A DNA stretch of 64,000 nucleotides from positions 7,611,001 to 7,675,000 of the forward strand of contig CAMQGK010000144.1 in NCBI GenBank assembly GCA_947000775.1, in the 5' to 3' direction. Both the position numbers and the translations under genes were made by a program. This DNA is from Pterois miles (taxonomy: Eukaryota; Chordata; Actinopteri; Perciformes; Scorpaenidae). Below, one piece after another: positions 13,101 to 23,462 of the stretch (the stretch's first letter is position 1; each line of letters begins with the position of its first letter). The notes below the pieces were generated by a model that did not search any database, had not been told where the DNA came from, and saw nothing but the letters and a program-made list of their open reading frames with translations.

Positions 13101-14652
13101 AATGTCTTATTCAGTGTTCCGTTGTACTTAGCTCCACCCTCTCATGTCACTTCTGGTTGCAAAATACCAAGATGGCAACGGCCAAAATGCCGAACTCGAG
13201 CCTTCAAAATGGTGGTCCACACACCAGTGGGTGACATCACGGTGACTGCATCCTCTTCTTGTATAGTTTTTTTATAGTTTCCCCTTGCTTTGTTGACATA
13301 GTCAGGCTGGCCACCGTGCCCCACTGGCTATCTCACCGCTGCCCCTCTGCACTGCTCTCATTCGGTGGATACAGCTGGACGATTTTGTGGAAGCGTAGCA
13401 GCCACCCTCTGGTTCCTCCCCAGGTTAACACCTTTAGCTCTGTCAGCACTGTTGCTGTTGTTTTCACTGTTAGCGCTGTTAGCATCATTAGCTACGAACT
13501 GCTGGCTCAGCTGTCGCCATGTTGGGAGCCACGCAGAGGCAATCGAATGCTCCCAATCTCGCATTTAGCACCTTTAAAGCATTGTGGGGTTTTTTTTTTA
13601 TTTACCTTAAAGCATCTTCTAATGCTCATTCATGGTGTTTTGTTATGTCTCCCAGTACAAAAAGTGCAAATTACTTTAGGTGTTGCAACGTTTAAAACCT
13701 GAGTATCCTTTAACCACTCAGTCTTGTCTCTACAGGTGCATTAAACCTGAGCTGAAGTCCCTCGCTCTTGGGATCTACACGTTGGCCACCCGCACACTCG
13801 GTGAGATCCATCTGTAGTATTCTGGACATTACTGTCTAATTAGAGTGAATGTGAAACTCATGGAAATCTTCTAAGAGCTGACATTCAGCATACTGTGTTG
13901 AATTGAGCAGAACTACTGGAGTAATAAATTGAGCTCATCGTTAAATAATTCTAGTAAATTTATTTTGCTACCAAGTATTTTAAGTACTTACTTTCCATTA
14001 AATAGCATTATTATAATCATTATAATAAGTAGAATAATGATTATGTTAAGTCATTTTTTAACAGTTACAAATGATGGATATCTGACTTTGAAGCAACCCT
14101 TTAAGTACTCTTTGTTTGAAATATTATTTTGTTATTTTGAATTTTGCCACAGCTGGAATACCCGCCCCTATATATTTTGGAGCTATAATCGACACAACGT
14201 GTCTCAAATGGGGAAACAAGATGTGTGGAGGAAGAGGAGCGTGCAGGATATACAACACCTCAGCTTACAGGTAATGTGATCTGTTAAGCTTTTGTTATAA
14301 AATGCTCTATGCAATTAATATCCACTGGGATGCATACTTTATGTTTGCCACATGTAGCTTTGGGACTGGGACTCTTTCTCAGTTTTTCCCCTAACAGTAT
14401 TGCTTTCTGTTTTTTTTTTTTTGCAGGATAGTGTACCTAGGCCTGACAATGGGCTTAAGGACAGTCTCCTTCTTCCTTTGTATTTCAGGCTTTGCTCTAC
14501 TCAAAAGACATATTAAGAGGGAGGAGAGAAGCGCTCTGACTAATGGGAGTGCAGAGTTGGAGTCACTGAGGAAAGAGGAGGACAGCTCCATACATTGTGA
14601 GGAGTTTATACTGGCCTTGGACTGCAATGCTGATAGAGAGACTCGTTTGTGA
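4122..14652 (+). CDS. slco1c1: Organic anion transporter, SLCO1C1-like (OATP1C1), 13 exons, first coding exon missing
   Basis: Multi-pass plasma-membrane carrier of the OATP family; mammalian OATP1C1 moves thyroxine and other amphipathic anions. Exons, all with GT-AG borders and a continuous reading frame: 4122-4263, 5587-5719, 5874-5995, 6194-6340, 7581-7679, 8145-8393, 9583-9747, 10376-10571, 11884-12049, 12246-12430, 13736-13800, 14153-14270, 14427-14652. They total 2013 nt, 670 residues plus TGA. Numbering from the first visible Met, the OATP signature (D..RWVGAWW) is at about 223-231 and the Kazal-like extracellular loop has Cys 433, 437, 439, 448, 459, 463, 478 and 480. An N-S-T sequon sits in exon 3 of this set. 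Human SLCO1C1 is 712 residues and its first coding exon encodes about 43, which fits the missing piece. The ATG at 4122 follows a splice acceptor directly, so it is probably internal. I could not find the first coding exon in 1-4100. Close match to OATP1C1 favours this over other fish slco1 paralogues. Confidence 0.93.
6514..6777. repeat. Imperfect inverted repeat (hairpin) in an slco1c1 intron
   Basis: The left arm 6514-6570 (GTCTTGTGAAGGG...CAAAATG) pairs with the right arm 6711-6777 (CATTTTGTAC...CACAAGAC) around a 140-nt spacer. It lies in the intron between exons 6194-6340 and 7581-7679. Probably a decayed transposable element. Confidence 0.6.
8645..9449. mobile_element. piggyBac-like non-autonomous element flanked by TTAA
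   Basis: The 805-bp segment is bordered by TTAA at 8641-8644 and 9450-9453. Its ends are inverted repeats, CCTCTTCCACTCC on the left and GGAGTGGAAAAGG on the right. TTAA target duplication and CC-starting ends are features of piggyBac elements. No transposase is readable. It sits in the slco1c1 intron between exons 8145-8393 and 9583-9747. Confidence 0.6.
10649..11722. mobile_element. TIR element with TTAAAGGGATAGTTTGGG ends
   Basis: The left end TTAAAGGGATAGTTTGGGTG is the reverse complement, with one mismatch, of the right end CACCCAAACTGTCCTTTTAA. The element is about 1.07 kb with no transposase and lies in the slco1c1 intron after exon 10376-10571. Both ends carry TTAA. Confidence 0.65.
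12990..13590. repeat. Dispersed fish repeat, GC-richer, in an slco1c1 intron
   Basis: The stretch (CAAGATGGCAACGGCCAAAATG, TGGGTGACATCACGGTGAC) resembles a repeat I associate with fish genomes. The ORFs in it are not convincing. The boundaries are approximate. Confidence 0.35.
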
Positions 14653-14985
14653 GCCTCAGCAGCTCAACCTCTTCTCTTCTGACTCGGCTTCACGGGGTGC
14701 CTCAGTCAGATGTATAGAGGAACACACACTGGACACTTCATAGCACACAGAGGATATATGTAAAGGATTTGCGTAGATGACAAGTCATTTTAAAAACACA
14801 ACATGATATTTCTGGAGACATATTTTCAAAAAACTTGTAATACAAAAACGAATTGTCTTAATGTGTGTAATCACCTGGGGAACTTTCATGGTGGTGTCTA
14901 TTAGTTCATTGTCTTACCCTGTTCACCTGGAGTGTCTCCCAACACCATCGTATCAGATAGGACATTAAACAGGCCCGTAGGCTGT
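14653..14985 (+). other. Probable slco1c1 3' untranslated region with an ATTAAA signal
   Basis: Sequence directly after the slco1c1 TGA holds no recognisable gene. A variant polyadenylation hexamer ATTAAA lies at 14964-14969. The end point is an estimate; no transcript evidence is available. Confidence 0.35.
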
Positions 14986-15122
14986 TTCTGGGAATGTGGC
15001 TACACTGAGGGAAAGTGAGTGTTATCTGTGAGCAAATAAGGTCAGTAAGCAAAAGTGACTCCATGATTGATCTCACTGTAACAATGAGGAGCACACTCTC
15101 TGGAGATTTATCATCTTTTGTG

Positions 15123-15128
15123 TTTATT
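15123..15128 (-). other. Possible bcap29 polyadenylation hexamer
   Basis: TTTATT on the plus strand reads AATAAA on the minus strand, about 820 nt past the bcap29 stop. If used, the bcap29 3' end would lie close to that of slco1c1. Position only; no transcript support. Confidence 0.2.
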
Positions 15129-15944
15129 TTTTATGCTCATACTTTTGTCATGTACCAAACAAACTGTCAGCAATTGCTTGACCAACTCCAAAATGTTGTC
15201 AAACTATTGTTTGAACGTGGATCTACTATTCCAGGATGCTTAGTGAAAGTAAAGGGCCGATCATTTACATTATTTTTTAAGAATTTGAACATCTGTTAAA
15301 ACAAAGATGTCAAGTGTCCTCTCAGTGAACAAATGACAGCTTTCGTCTTAATTGTAGGTTTGTACGGAATCCAAACAAATGTACATGTAATGCCTCAGAC
15401 AGTCAGTAAATTCAACCGTATGGGTCACTATGTGTTTACAGGAGACCACTCCTGTGGTGGTCTGGTCTGTACAAATGAATCAGAGTAAACCGGTGCATAA
15501 TCTCTCTCCACTGACATTACGTTTATCTTAACAGCATAATGTATTTCTGGGATGTCATCAGGTATTAATCATTATTAAAAGTTAAAATAAGCTTGAGCCA
15601 GTGAGAAAAATTTCAATTGATTTGTACATTTTTAATACTTAGAAGAGTAACATATGAAAATATGTTTTATGTTCATGATAAAGACTTCAGTAAGATGTTT
15701 TCAGCATTTGAGACTCAATATGTTCCAGATATCTGATATATTACAGCCTACCATTTGTTTGATCCCATCAATTAAATATCCCAAAGTGTGCCTCAGTTCA
15801 AACTTCAGAGTTGTAAAACATTATTGAAGCATTGCCTCTGGTGGCCTCCTGCATACAACACACAGTTCTAGTGTCAAGAGGAAAAGGTGTCTGTGTTCAG
15901 TACAGAGCAGAAATCTGAAAACTGTTGTCACCATGTTGCTGTGG

Positions 15945-16835
15945 TTACTGATCCTTTTTGTCTGCAGGACTCTGGAGATTCTGCGGATCAAGTACAGGAT
16001 TAAAAGCAGAGTTTCTCAGTATTAGGAGGGTTAATATACAGTATTATGTGGTATTTGCATTTACATATAATGCACTAGCGGGGCGGTTAAAGATAACAAT
16101 TGTGCATTTTGGGATAAAAGCAACAAATGTGAACAGATGTAAGTTTATATGGTATGACAAGATGTAGAGAAATTTTGCCCTGATGGCCAAGGCCATTTTT
16201 CAAAATGGCTGCCTAATAAGCCCTAAATTTTCCAGGCAATTGATTTTATGAGTCTTGATGATTTCGAAGGTTTGTTCAAGCTGAGTAGATCACATGTCAG
16301 AAGCTCACAGACATGTTTTTATTACCCCTTTATTTTTAAGGGTGCTTTGTAAAAGCTTTTACCCTGAGAAAAACCTGAAAACCAAATAAAAGGAGCATGT
16401 TCACTTAAGGGTCAAACTTGTGCATTTTGCGAAAAAAAAAGCAACAAATCTGGCACAGATGTAGGTTTATTTGTTATGAAAAGATATAGATATCAGGGTA
16501 CAGTAAATTTGAAGTGACAGTGCTTTTATTTGGTTTTCAGATTTTTCTTTTAAAAGTACCCTTAATAAATCTGATCTAACCAGCTTGAACAAACCTTAGA
16601 AATCATCAAGACTCATAGAATCTGTTTTCTGCTAAATTTAAGGATATTTAGTGACTGTTTGGCCATTTTGAAAAATGGCTGCCACAGCCCTCAAGGGCCA
16701 AATTTACAGCATCCCAATATCTATATATATATAATCTATATATATATGATATCTATATCTGTGCCAAATTTGTTGCTTTTATCACAAAATGCACAGATGT
16801 TATGAATATTTCAGTTTAGCTGCCCTGCTGCACAC

Positions 16836-16896
<61 letters not shown>

Positions 16897-19133
16897 ACCT
16901 GAAGTTGATGGTGTTCCCTCAATAGTCTGTCGTACTCTTGTGCTAGACCTTTAGCCTGCCTCCTCATGGCCTCCACTTCAGCGTGAGACTTGCGTGAAGC
17001 TACACACACAAACAATATTACATGTATAAATTGTTCTTTTATTATCAGTGCCCTTAAAATTTGCTACTTTATTACAGCTCCCATTTGTTTGCATGAAGTG
17101 ACCTGGTCCATACCCAAATATTTTCTCATATAGTCTTTCACAAACACTTTATTATACAGTAAGTACGGGTCTATGGTATAATGGAGATCGATCTGTATGA
17201 AGGAATTGATGGTTTCTCACCTTCCTCGGCAGCCTTCACCTGACCTGCCAGCTTCTCAGCCTCCAGTTTCAGTTGCTGGTTTTTTGCTGACATGGACTTT
17301 TCCTCATCCAGGAGAGCCTGAGCACAAAGGATTCTCCTTAATTACAAACAGCACACAACAGAGCAAAATACAAGTCACAGAAACATGAAATATACAGTAT
17401 CTATTAATGTCTACACACTTTAAAACAGTGGTTCCCTATGTGGGGGTCGGGACCCCTTTAAGAGGCCATTGGATTAACAAGGGGGGGGGGGGACTCTGCT
17501 ACATTAAATTTATGGTTCAACTGGCCTTAACTGGGACTCATGTACAACTGGTGATGAGAGGTCATGACACACTACGGTCACAGGCCAAAAAGGATTGGAG
17601 CCACTGTTTTAAGGTTAAGGTTACATGTGAGTTACAGTCTGAAAACACAAGTTATGTTATGCTGAAGGTATAGTAGAAGCTGCAGTAGATAGTGCACATT
17701 GGGGAATAAAAGGACAGGATCAGGTTTCAAAGCTGTAGTAGGCAGATTGGAGCAAATAGGATGATTTTAAAAAGTTTTTAAAGTCACTACATCCTTACAG
17801 TAGTGCATGAGACAGGTAATCCGGTGCTCCTAATGGCAGTTTGTGACCCAGCAGCCATGTTGAGATCAGTTGAGGAAAAACCAAGCACAGCCCACCAGTC
17901 AGAGCACAGCCAGTATAACGAACTTTCTCTGAAATGACCTGTAATTGGCCAAAGTCCAATTACTGGTCGTTTCTCTAGTTTTCTCTCAGAGCTCTTAAAT
18001 TACAATATGCTGAAAGGTTATAACAGAACGATGCCAAAACCATTCTGTCTACTGCAGGTTTAAGACCATAAGAGAAAGTTTTATTTCTGTCATCAGATTG
18101 ATTAAGTCTCACTTGTTTGAGCATCAGGTTGTCGTCCTGATGCTGCTTGGCTGCTTTGACAGCGTTGTCCATCTGAGCCTGAAGACCTGCACTGCTCTCC
18201 ATAGTGACTGCAACCTGGTTTAGCAAGGTGACAATCCGACGCATGATACTGTGATGGAGGACAGGAAGGAACAGATGAGAACCAGAAGAGAAAACCGACA
18301 GGAGACCAGAAAGTCAAGTGGGCAGTTGTGTTTGTCTTTGACTGAGGTCCCAAACTGTTACTCTGAACAAATGTGGACGGAAACAACACTAACAGCCAGA
18401 GGAAGAGGGAGAAGCCAGAGATGTAGAGGTTCCTCTGCGCTCTGAACAGCTTCATGTGGACATTGTCGTACAAATTTGGGTTCACCTTGGCGTCGTGCAT
18501 GGGCTCAGGACCCGAGTACTTCTGCACCTCACGGACAGCATCTGAAAGTAGGACAGAAACATGGCTGACATTGACTGGGCTGGACTGACAACATGCTGTC
18601 AGTCTACTCAGTGTTGTTCAGTCTGTCACTCAGAGCAGCAGGTTCCTTACCAAGGAAAAGAACAATAAGGACCATGATCATAGTAAAGAAGCATTTGTTC
18701 CAGTATGGAGATAACCAGCTCCATATTCTCCAGCTGAAAACTGAATGCCACCTACAAAGTAAACGGACACTGTGAGTGTAACATAATAGGCAAGGCAAGT
18801 TTATTTGTATAGCACACTTCATGTATAAGACAATTCAAAGTGCTTTACATAAAACATTAAAGGCATTACAGTGGATACAGTAGATCTACACAGAAAGGAC
18901 ATGCATGCACTCTGCTGGTGATTTGTGTGAAGTGTCTCTTTCATTTTCCCAATTTACAGTCTTGCATAGGACCGCACAGGAAGCAGAGTTGCTGAATGAA
19001 CTTTTGATTATATTTTGGGTTTGTGTGTTAAATTGGACTACCTCCGTGCTGATATGAAGGGTATACACAAGATGAGGTTGACAGCTATCTCTGCATAGAG
19101 GAAGAGAGCCACAGCCGTCCACTGGAGAGTCAT
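15945..19133 (-). CDS. bcap29: B-cell receptor-associated protein 29 (BCAP29), complete, seven coding exons
   Basis: ER-membrane protein of the BAP29/BAP31 family, involved in export and quality control of membrane proteins. Coding exons in transcript order: 19133-19042, 18751-18651, 18541-18394, 18248-18113, 17317-17221, 16999-16899, 15980-15945. All borders are GT-AG and the frame is continuous: 711 nt, 236 residues plus TAA (human BCAP29 has 241). It begins MTLQW, the family start. Membrane segments are at about 5-28, 46-64 and 102-122; the conserved MKLFRAQRNLYISGFSL stretch leads into the third. The rest is a heptad-rich cytosolic coiled coil (about 130-225). The tiny last exon encodes NLQSPADKKDQ, so the protein ends in KKDQ, a KKxx COPI retrieval signal. 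That exon was chosen because phase, acceptor and KKxx end all agree. BCAP29 is preferred over BCAP31 on sequence and on the neighbouring gpr22. The gene is transcribed towards slco1c1. Confidence 0.92.
15981..16898. repeat. Last bcap29 intron: a foldback repeat plus (TG)n
   Basis: Two arms (about 16190-16395 and 16515-16700) are reverse complements. Shared blocks are CAAAATGGCTGCC / GAAAAATGGCTGCC, GAGTCTTGATGATTTC / AATCATCAAGACTC and CCTGAAAACCAAATAAAAG / CTTTTATTTGGTTTTCAG. A roughly 75-bp unit (GTGCATTTTG..AAAGCAACAAAT) occurs at about 16096, 16414 and, inverted, 16735-16795. Nearly the whole 918-nt intron is this structure and the adjoining TG tract. Probably a foldback transposon. Confidence 0.7.
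16839..16892. repeat. (TG)n microsatellite
   Basis: About 27 uninterrupted TG units. On the bcap29 sense strand this is a CA run that begins a few nucleotides after the GTAAAA donor at 16898. Confidence 0.97.
17729..18062. mobile_element. MITE in a bcap29 intron (AAACCTGCAGTAG ends)
   Basis: The ends CAAAGCTGTAGTAGGCAGA and TCTGTCTACTGCAGGTTTA are imperfect inverted repeats. The interior (GTGACCCAGCAGCCATGTTG, TTCTCTCAGAGCTCTTAAAT) is present in inverted orientation at 54974-55521. It lies between bcap29 exons 18113-18248 and 17221-17317. Confidence 0.6.
18782..18860. repeat. Dispersed fish repeat (TTTATTTGTATAGCAC...AAAGTGCTTTAC)
   Basis: Short copy of a repeat family common in fish, inside the first coding intron of bcap29. 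A related copy is at 57270-57350. Confidence 0.5.
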
Positions 19134-19299
19134 TGTGACTGTGGTTTCCTGATGAGATTAACAGGTTTAATTAAAAGACTTAAGCTTTACACGGCAAAAA
19201 ATATCCTTCTATTTCTCCATTAAATAAAAGCAATTACATTCAGTTAAAATAACTATCATTCCTCCCAAACAAATACCTCTATTTATTTACTCTTTGATT

Positions 19300-19810
19300 A
19301 ATCGGTTTGAGTATTTTTTTAAACTAAAAATTCTTTGATTCCAGCTTCTTAAATGTGAATATTTTCTGATTTCTTTTCTCCTCTTCGACAGTAAACTGAA
19401 TATCTCTGAGTTGTGGACAAAACAAGACATTTGAGCATGTCATCTTGGACTTTGAACAACAGATTTCTTCCATTTTCTGACATTGTATTGACCAAACAAC
19501 TAATTGAATAGTTGAGAAAATAACTGACAGATTAATCAACAATGAAAATAATTGTTAGGTGCAGCTCTTTGGCTATTCTTATATTGTTGAGTGACTTTTA
19601 CACACAAATGTTTCTGTAGGCCGACGACATAAAACAGGAAGTCTGCAGCAGGCATTCATCGCCCATTTACTATTTATAGGCTTTTACTTCTAAATCTGTT
19701 CTTACTCCTCAGCATTAGTATCATTGTGATTAAGAGCAGGAGGTTGTCAATCCAAGCAATAAACCGAGTTGTTGGCTTACCAGACAGAAGTTGTGTGATC
19801 AGAAGAAAGG
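19300..19810. repeat. bcap29 intron 1/exon 1 segment with an inverted copy at 27.6-28.2 kb
   Basis: Its reverse complement matches 27625-28170 along most of its length, including AATGCTGAGGAGTAAGAA, TTTATGTCGTCGGCCTACAG and TCACTCAACAATATAAGAATA. The half nearer 19300 (with GATTAATC-type motifs) resembles a common dispersed fish repeat. Confidence 0.75.
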
Positions 19811-19870
19811 GAGAGTACAGACACGCATGCGCTCACACACACTCACAACAGCTGCTGGTGAGCATCTGAG
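19781..19870 (-). other. Predicted 5' untranslated exon of bcap29
   Basis: On the minus strand a GTAAGC donor follows position 19781, and an acceptor (CATCAG) borders 19148, just upstream of the bcap29 ATG at 19133. This implies a separate untranslated exon and a 632-nt first intron. The 5' edge is a guess. The exon/intron junction has diverged copies on the plus strand at about 26.40 and 27.63 kb. Confidence 0.5.
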
Positions 19871-20144
19871 GAGCTAACAGCCCTAAATAAATCTCTGCAG
19901 ACGAGCTGACATCATTGATCAGCCCTTTGGATTTGTTAAAGATCACAACCACACTGACCAAAGACTTTGCTTACAGTCTACTGAATGAGTACAATTTTGT
20001 CTTTTTTTTCTTCTTCTTTTTCAGCATTAGTTTTATTTCTGGTGTGTGAGCTGTGTGTCTGCTGATGTCTCACATTTCATGCCATGGTACAAAAATAGTC
20101 ATGTGAGGGAGCGACGCTTAGCCTCTTTATTTATATAAGAATTG

Positions 20145-20747
20145 GGGCTGTCTATCCATTAAAATATTTAATCGTGATTAATCGCATGTTTATCAATGAT
20201 TAATCATGACTAATCACATTTTTTATCTGTTCAAAACGTACCTAAAAGGGAGATTTGTCAAGTATTTAATACTCTTATCAACATGGGAGTGGGCAAGTAT
20301 GCTGCTTTATGTAAATATATGTATAATACAGGATTTATTATTGGAAATCAACAACACAAAACAATGACAAATATTGTCCAGAACCTGAAATCAACATTAA
20401 AAATATGCTCAAGCAACAACAGCTGTCAGTGTGTCAGTGTGCTGACTTGACTATGACTTCCCCTCAAATTGCATGTGATCATCATAAAGTGGGCATTTCT
20501 GTAAAGGGGAGACTCGTGGGTACCCAGAGAACCCATTTTCATTCATACACTATCTTGAGGTCAGAGGTTAGGTTTGGAGAGTTATTCATCCTCCTCCTCA
20601 ACAAGCTATTATAACATGGCTGTCACTAATGGATTCCTTTGGGAGAAACTGATCAAAACGTTGATGGTGTTAATGCGTTAAAGAAATTAGTGGTGTTAAA
20701 ACTAGTTTGCGTCAACTCGTTATTATGGCATTATCGCTGACAGCCCT
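20145..20747 (+). mobile_element. MITE, GGGCTGTC...GACAGCCC family, copy 2
   Basis: It is bordered by GGGCTGTC and GACAGCCC, with AT-rich TTTAATCGTGATTAATCGC next to the left end. Interior blocks (GGGGAGACTCGTGGGTACCC, TCCTCCTCAACAAG) recur in the other copies. Non-coding. Confidence 0.7.
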
Positions 20748-21687
20748 GATAAGAATTAAGCGTTAAAATTTTTGATTATCATCACAAAACATTAAAACAA
20801 ACAAGAAGACTTAATATTGTCATTATCTCTGGATGTGCTGACTCTTCGTCCGACTGGGCGGTTTCTGCACAGAGGAAACCCAACAAAAGTCCACAAGAGG
20901 GCGATGTTATCTGATGGCAAAATACAGCTTTTGCACAGGAAGCAGGAAGTCCTGCATGTTTTGCAGGTATTACAGTGAGTGCAATCCAAATATTCCCTGT
21001 GTGTCAAGTAGACATACAGACAGTGTGGATCACAGGCTGAGTTTACACAGCGGCTGAATATAAATAGTTGTCACTGAAATAGCAGATATCGGCCCATTCA
21101 TTACAAAAAGACTCAAAAGGATTGCTCTTTTTGTGTGCCTTTGTGCCTTGCACATTTTGCTCACAAACATATAAATTGCATGGGTGTCGCACATCAACAA
21201 CAGACACTGAGGGAATTCAGCCTTCAGTACACTCTTCTTCCTTTTGAATAATGAGGGTGTATATTCCCCCTCCCCACTGTATTCAGCTTGCGGAGTGTAT
21301 TCACACGGGCTTCCTCTGTGAAAGAGACTGATAGCTGCTATCCCTCTTTTGACTGCGTGTCTCAGGAGTGCTGAGGAGCAAAATGTTTACAGCTGCACCC
21401 TGTGATAGCTTTCTGAGAGTGGCCAAATGACTGTGGCAGAACTGAATGTGCTGTGATTGCTCTCATCTCCACACCATCTCAGAGGCCGATGCTCAGGAGA
21501 CTCAAGAGTCATTACAGCAAAATGCCTGCAATGAGCAGATGATCTGGCTACGGTGACAGTGTGATTTGATGGAGAGCTGTAACCTGAGAGCTCCATCCAT
21601 TTTTATTTAATAACCATCTGTACACATCTGCACTCATATGGACTTCATAAATGCTGTTTTTATATATTACATAAGATTGTTTGAATT

Positions 21688-22364
21688 GGGGCTGTCAACG
21701 TTAACACTATAATGAATGTGTTAACGCAAATTCATTTTATTGTCACTAATTACTTTAATTTACGATTTAACACAATCAGTGTTTATGAGGTTGCAATTTG
21801 AAAACCTAAGGAATCTATTGGTACCAGTCATGTCATACTACCTTGTTGGGAAGAAGGATAAATAATGCTCCAAAGTAACGCTAAATTTTTATGAGGAAAA
21901 AATGGCATGACCATTTTCAAAGAGGTCCCTTGACCTCTGACCTCAATATGAAAATGAGTTTTCTGGGTCCCCACGAGTCTCCCCTTTACAGACATGCCCA
22001 CTTTCTGATAATCACATGCAGTTTGGATCAAGTCATAGTCAAGTCAGCACTCTGACACACTGACAGCTGTTGTTGCCTGTTGGGCTGCAGTTTGCCATGT
22101 TATGATTTGATCATATTTTTTATACTAGATGCAGTACCTGTGAGGATTTCTGGACAATATTTGTCATTGTTTTGTGTTGTTAATTGATTTCCAATAATAC
22201 ATATATTCATACATTTGTATAAAGCAGCATATTTGCCCACTTCCATGTTGATAAAAGTATTAAATACTTGACAAATCTCCCTTGAAGTTATATTTTGAAC
22301 AGATAAAATAATGGACAGTCATTTAATTAATCATGTTTAGATATTTTAATTGACTGACAGCCCT
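21688..22364 (-). mobile_element. MITE, GGGCTGTC...GACAGCCC family, copy 3 (inverted)
   Basis: Same family as 20145-20747 in the opposite orientation, with GGGGCTGTCAACG at the left and TGACTGACAGCCC at the right. It shares GGGTCCCCACGAGTCTCCCC and AATATTTGTCATTGTTTTGT. Confidence 0.7.
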
Positions 22365-23243
22365 AGTTTCATATAATGTTGTTTCTATTTACACAAACTC
22401 CTGTCTACGTTGTGATCCCAGGAGATCCCTGCCAGTCAGCTGAGGAAATATACTGAGTATTGTGACAGTAACATGGGGCCTACTCTACACTGAGCTGTCT
22501 GTGCCCAGAATACCTCCACAGAGAGGCGTCAGTACACTTTTCTCGTGTATATCAGAGCTGCTCATCATGTCCCTGAGGAGCGGCACGATACCTTGCAAGG
22601 GAAACTCATTTCAGCTGCTTGTGTCCTTGGGTCTTATCATTCCAGTCACTACACAAACTTGTGACTAAAGCCGAAGGTTGGTACAAAAATTGGCTTTTAA
22701 ATTGAGAGCTTTGCCTTCAAGCTCAGGTGCTTTTGTCATTATAATGGCCTGGCATCCCTCACCTTGTTGCCCTCATTTGTGAACAACTCAGTCAACATGT
22801 CCATGTGGGCCCACATGGGTTGGGACCATCATATTGGTCACTAATGGTGCCTGAGTAGACTATACCTGTGGGACTTGTATGAGCAAGCACCCCCAGGTAC
22901 CAGAAAGGCATCTTGCTCTGTTCACTTACTTACAAAAGTTTGTTCCAAAAGTGCACTTTCATGCCCACATTTCCCAGCCAAAGTCAGTATTATTTCCTCA
23001 CTGTTATGGAAAATGCCTGCGCAAAGGCCAGCCTCCACCCAAGACATCGAGACATCAAAAAACAATAACAACAACAAAAAGACACATCTAATTATTGATT
23101 TTGTACGTTTAACATATTGCACATCTGGCTGGTGAATGAAATAATAATATAAATACAATGAAGTAAATATTTTAAATAAATTAAATTAAATCAAATAGAT
23201 CACAAACAATCTACACAATAAGTTACTTGTTTTTACTCTAACT

Positions 23244-23462
23244 TCACACATCCAGAGCCTCTTCAATGTCACCAGTTTTAACAGATTCCTCAAACTTTGC
23301 CCAGATGTCATAATAATTTGAAGCTTTATTCCTAATTATATTTGTGAGTTTCTCAAGAGCCAAACTTGATGTTAAGTTTTTCAAGCGGTGGCTAAGAGGG
23401 ACAACCAACATTTCAAACAGAGTAATCAAACTCCTGGCTTGCAGTAAATACAGGTCAACCAT
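23244..23462 (-). CDS. Unidentified 72-codon ORF
   Basis: The minus-strand ORF has a balanced, helix-friendly composition (for example EKLTNIIRNKASNYYDIW and ESVKTGDIEEALDV) unlike the low-complexity ORFs nearby. I do not recognise it. It could be the last exon of an unknown gene or a transposase/retroelement remnant. There is no clear splice context. Confidence 0.2.
   Translation of the reverse strand: MVDLYLLQARSLITLFEMLVVPLSHRLKNLTSSLALEKLTNIIRNKASNYYDIWAKFEESVKTGDIEEALDV

Noticed and set aside
14652..14712. Alternative last exon of bcap29 on the minus strand just past the slco1c1 stop
   Set aside because: The acceptor is poor and the end lacks KKxx; the 15945-15980 exon fits phase, acceptor and motif better.
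16800..17015. Single-exon reading of the bcap29 region with a TH repeat
   Set aside because: This reads through the real donor at 16898 into the CA microsatellite; only 16899-16999 is exon.
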